The notes under the pieces are model-generated. The model ran no database searches. It saw only the letters and a program-made list of their open reading frames with translations, and was not told the DNA's origin. From assembly GCA_018715585.1 (NCBI GenBank), contig DVLH01000141.1, positions 1 to 5,380 on the forward strand: a stretch of DNA of 5,380 nt. Direction: 5' to 3'. Origin of the DNA: Candidatus Aphodomonas merdavium (lineage in GTDB: Bacteria; Bacillota; Clostridia; Christensenellales; Aristaeellaceae). Both the position numbers and the translations under genes were made by a program. Positions 4,137 to 5,380 of this stretch are shown one piece after another (the first letter of the stretch is position 1; each line of letters opens with the position of its first letter).

Positions 4137-5380
4137 TCATTCCAGCGTGATTGCGCGCTCTGCTTCGTACGTTTCACCGCCAACAAGGGCAGTGATGCGG
4201 ATGGAATAATTGCCTGCTGGCGCGTCGCTGCCATCGCGCAGCGTGCCGTTCCAATAAAACAAGCTCCCTTCTGGAACGAGGCTTTCCGGCCGCGTACCAG
4301 CTGCCGCTGCTAGGGTTTTTACCGTTTCCCCGTCGCTGTTTTCAATGGTGACGGTCAGGCTGCACGGGAGCGAATGGGCCACGAAAATTTCCAACTCCGG
4401 CCTTGTAGCGCGGCGCCAAGTAGAAGAAGCACGCACGGACAGTTCCGGGTCGCCGGAAACGTTGGCATGCAGCACGCGCCCGGCATAGACGGCCCCGGGC
4501 GTGTTGTCTTCGGTGCCTGTCAGCGTGACGACGTGGATCATCGCATAATGCCAGCCCTGCGGTAGGATGCCGGTCAGATCCACCTCTGCAAGGCGGCGGC
4601 CGGGAAAAACCTGGCCGGCCGGATTGGCGGCATCGTCCCATTCGGTTTCATCCGGCAGGAGCACGGCGCTATCCCAATCCCATTGCCCGTCAACGTATGG
4701 CGTTATGTTGTATGCAACGCGCGTTTCAACGGTGGCGGTATAAAAGAGTGTGACGACGGGATTGATCGGGTTGAGTGCCGTGCGCTGAAAGACAATGCCC
4801 GTCAAATCCCCGAGCACCTGCTCGGATTCGCTCTGCGTGCTGTAGCATAGCAGCGGAAGATCGTCCTCCTGGGGATAGATTTGCGCGGTGGAGCTGGGCT
4901 GGCTTGTGCGCAGATAGGTGTACATTTCGTGGAGTGTGATGACGTTGTCGCTGTTTTGATCGGCGGGGAAAGAGCCGTACAGCCCGGCGCCCGCCGCCAG
5001 CGCTGCGGTAAAATAGCTGGCCCCCGTGGGAACTTCTTTGGCGTTCATCTGCCAATACCAGGAGAGCTCGTTGGCGCCGGAGGAAACAAGCGCGTGAAAC
5101 CCGTCCCCCCGGAACGCCGCGCGCACGCGCGCGGAACCGACCGACGGCGACACGCCCTTGCCGATGAGCGCGCCGGAAGCGCATGCGTCCACCAAGAGCA
5201 CCTTTTCCCCGGGAACATCCTGGAACATTGCCTCCAGCGCCTGTGCGCCGATGCGCTCCTCCAGCGAGCCGTCCGAAAGCAAAACAGATCCCTCGGGGAG
5301 CGTCTGGTCGGCATCGAATTGGCCGTGCGTGCTAATATACAGCAGCGAAAGATCGTCCCCATCTGCTCCGGCGAACGCCC
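4137..5380 (-). CDS. Caspase-like (C14-type, clan CD) protease with C-terminal Ig-like domain; 5' end outside window
   Basis: The minus-strand frame is open from the right edge to a TGA at 4137-4139, giving 413 visible residues. LSLLYISTHGQ holds the catalytic His (visible residue 18, codon 5325-5327). VLLVDACASGALIG holds the catalytic Cys (residue 66, codon 5181-5183). These two hydrophobic strands, each ending in a catalytic residue, are the signature of caspase/metacaspase-type cysteine proteases, with SSGANE (99-104) as the expected following strand. Residues 140-151 (DQNSDNVITLHE) match an EF-hand or dockerin-type calcium loop. The middle, about 190-335, is beta-rich with Tyr/Trp/Asp, and residues 340-413 resemble a FlgD-type Ig fold (WNGTLRDG...PAGNYSIRI). 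Such add-on domains are typical of exported proteins, but the N-terminus is missing, so a signal peptide cannot be checked. TTG 5280-5282 is internal: the His motif lies upstream of it. A CHAT protease is the nearest alternative. The substrate is unknown. Confidence 0.88.
   Translation of the reverse strand, partial: AFAGADGDDLSLLYISTHGQFDADQTLPEGSVLLSDGSLEERIGAQALEAMFQDVPGEKVLLVDACASGALIGKGVSPSVGSARVRAAFRGDGFHALVSSGANELSWYWQMNAKEVPTGASYFTAALAAGAGLYGSFPADQNSDNVITLHEMYTYLRTSQPSSTAQIYPQEDDLPLLCYSTQSESEQVLGDLTGIVFQRTALNPINPVVTLFYTATVETRVAYNITPYVDGQWDWDSAVLLPDETEWDDAANPAGQVFPGRRLAEVDLTGILPQGWHYAMIHVVTLTGTEDNTPGAVYAGRVLHANVSGDPELSVRASSTWRRATRPELEIFVAHSLPCSLTVTIENSDGETVKTLAAAAGTRPESLVPEGSLFYWNGTLRDGSDAPAGNYSIRITALVGGETYEAERAITLE

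Noticed and set aside
5181..5327. CHAT-type protease instead of caspase
   Set aside because: The STHG and 'LLSDG' context recalls CHAT, but DACASG followed by SSGANE and the D-x-N-x-D...E segment fit the C14 group better. It is kept only as an alternative.

Overview
The window is GC-rich DNA from what looks like a Gram-positive, Clostridia-type bacterium. The grounds are strong AGGAGG-type ribosome binding sites, a perfect sigma-A promoter, a PadR regulator coupled to a HAAS/DUF1700-type membrane protein, and a multi-PepSY protein. A high-GC Clostridia lineage (Christensenellales or Oscillospiraceae-like) fits, but this is inference from style and not from any marker gene.

Layout. (1) 1-606, plus strand: the C-terminal part of an acidic protein with about three PepSY-type repeats, closed by a GC-rich terminator. 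(2) 663-806: a short intergenic stretch with a possible second terminator and then a consensus promoter (TTGACA, 17 bp, TATAAT). A 23-bp AT-rich imperfect palindrome covers the -10 box and is a good candidate PadR operator. (3) 840-3576, plus strand: a compact four-gene operon made of a PadR repressor, a HAAS/DUF1700-like membrane protein, a retinol-dehydrogenase-like short-chain dehydrogenase (SDR) and a second classical SDR. Spacing is tight: a 23-nt overlap, a 25-nt gap and an ATGA overlap. (4) 3577-4136: about 560 bp with no convincing gene but several inverted repeats, including a perfect 28-bp palindrome that is probably the terminator between the convergent units. (5) 4137-5380, minus strand: a caspase-like (clan CD, C14-type) protease that runs off the right edge. 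Its His and Cys motifs are visible, it has an EF-hand-like loop, and its C-terminus is a FlgD-like Ig fold.

How the genes may work together. The PadR protein probably represses its own operon through the palindrome at the promoter. PadR/HAAS pairs usually accompany envelope-stress or membrane genes; here the partners are two oxidoreductases, which suggests a ligand- or stress-induced redox function on a lipophilic or carbonyl substrate (inference). The PepSY protein and the caspase-like protein are separate transcription units and are likely extracytoplasmic. Nothing in the sequence ties them to the operon. The two items most worth follow-up are the PadR-HAAS-SDR-SDR operon and the calcium-loop caspase-like protein.
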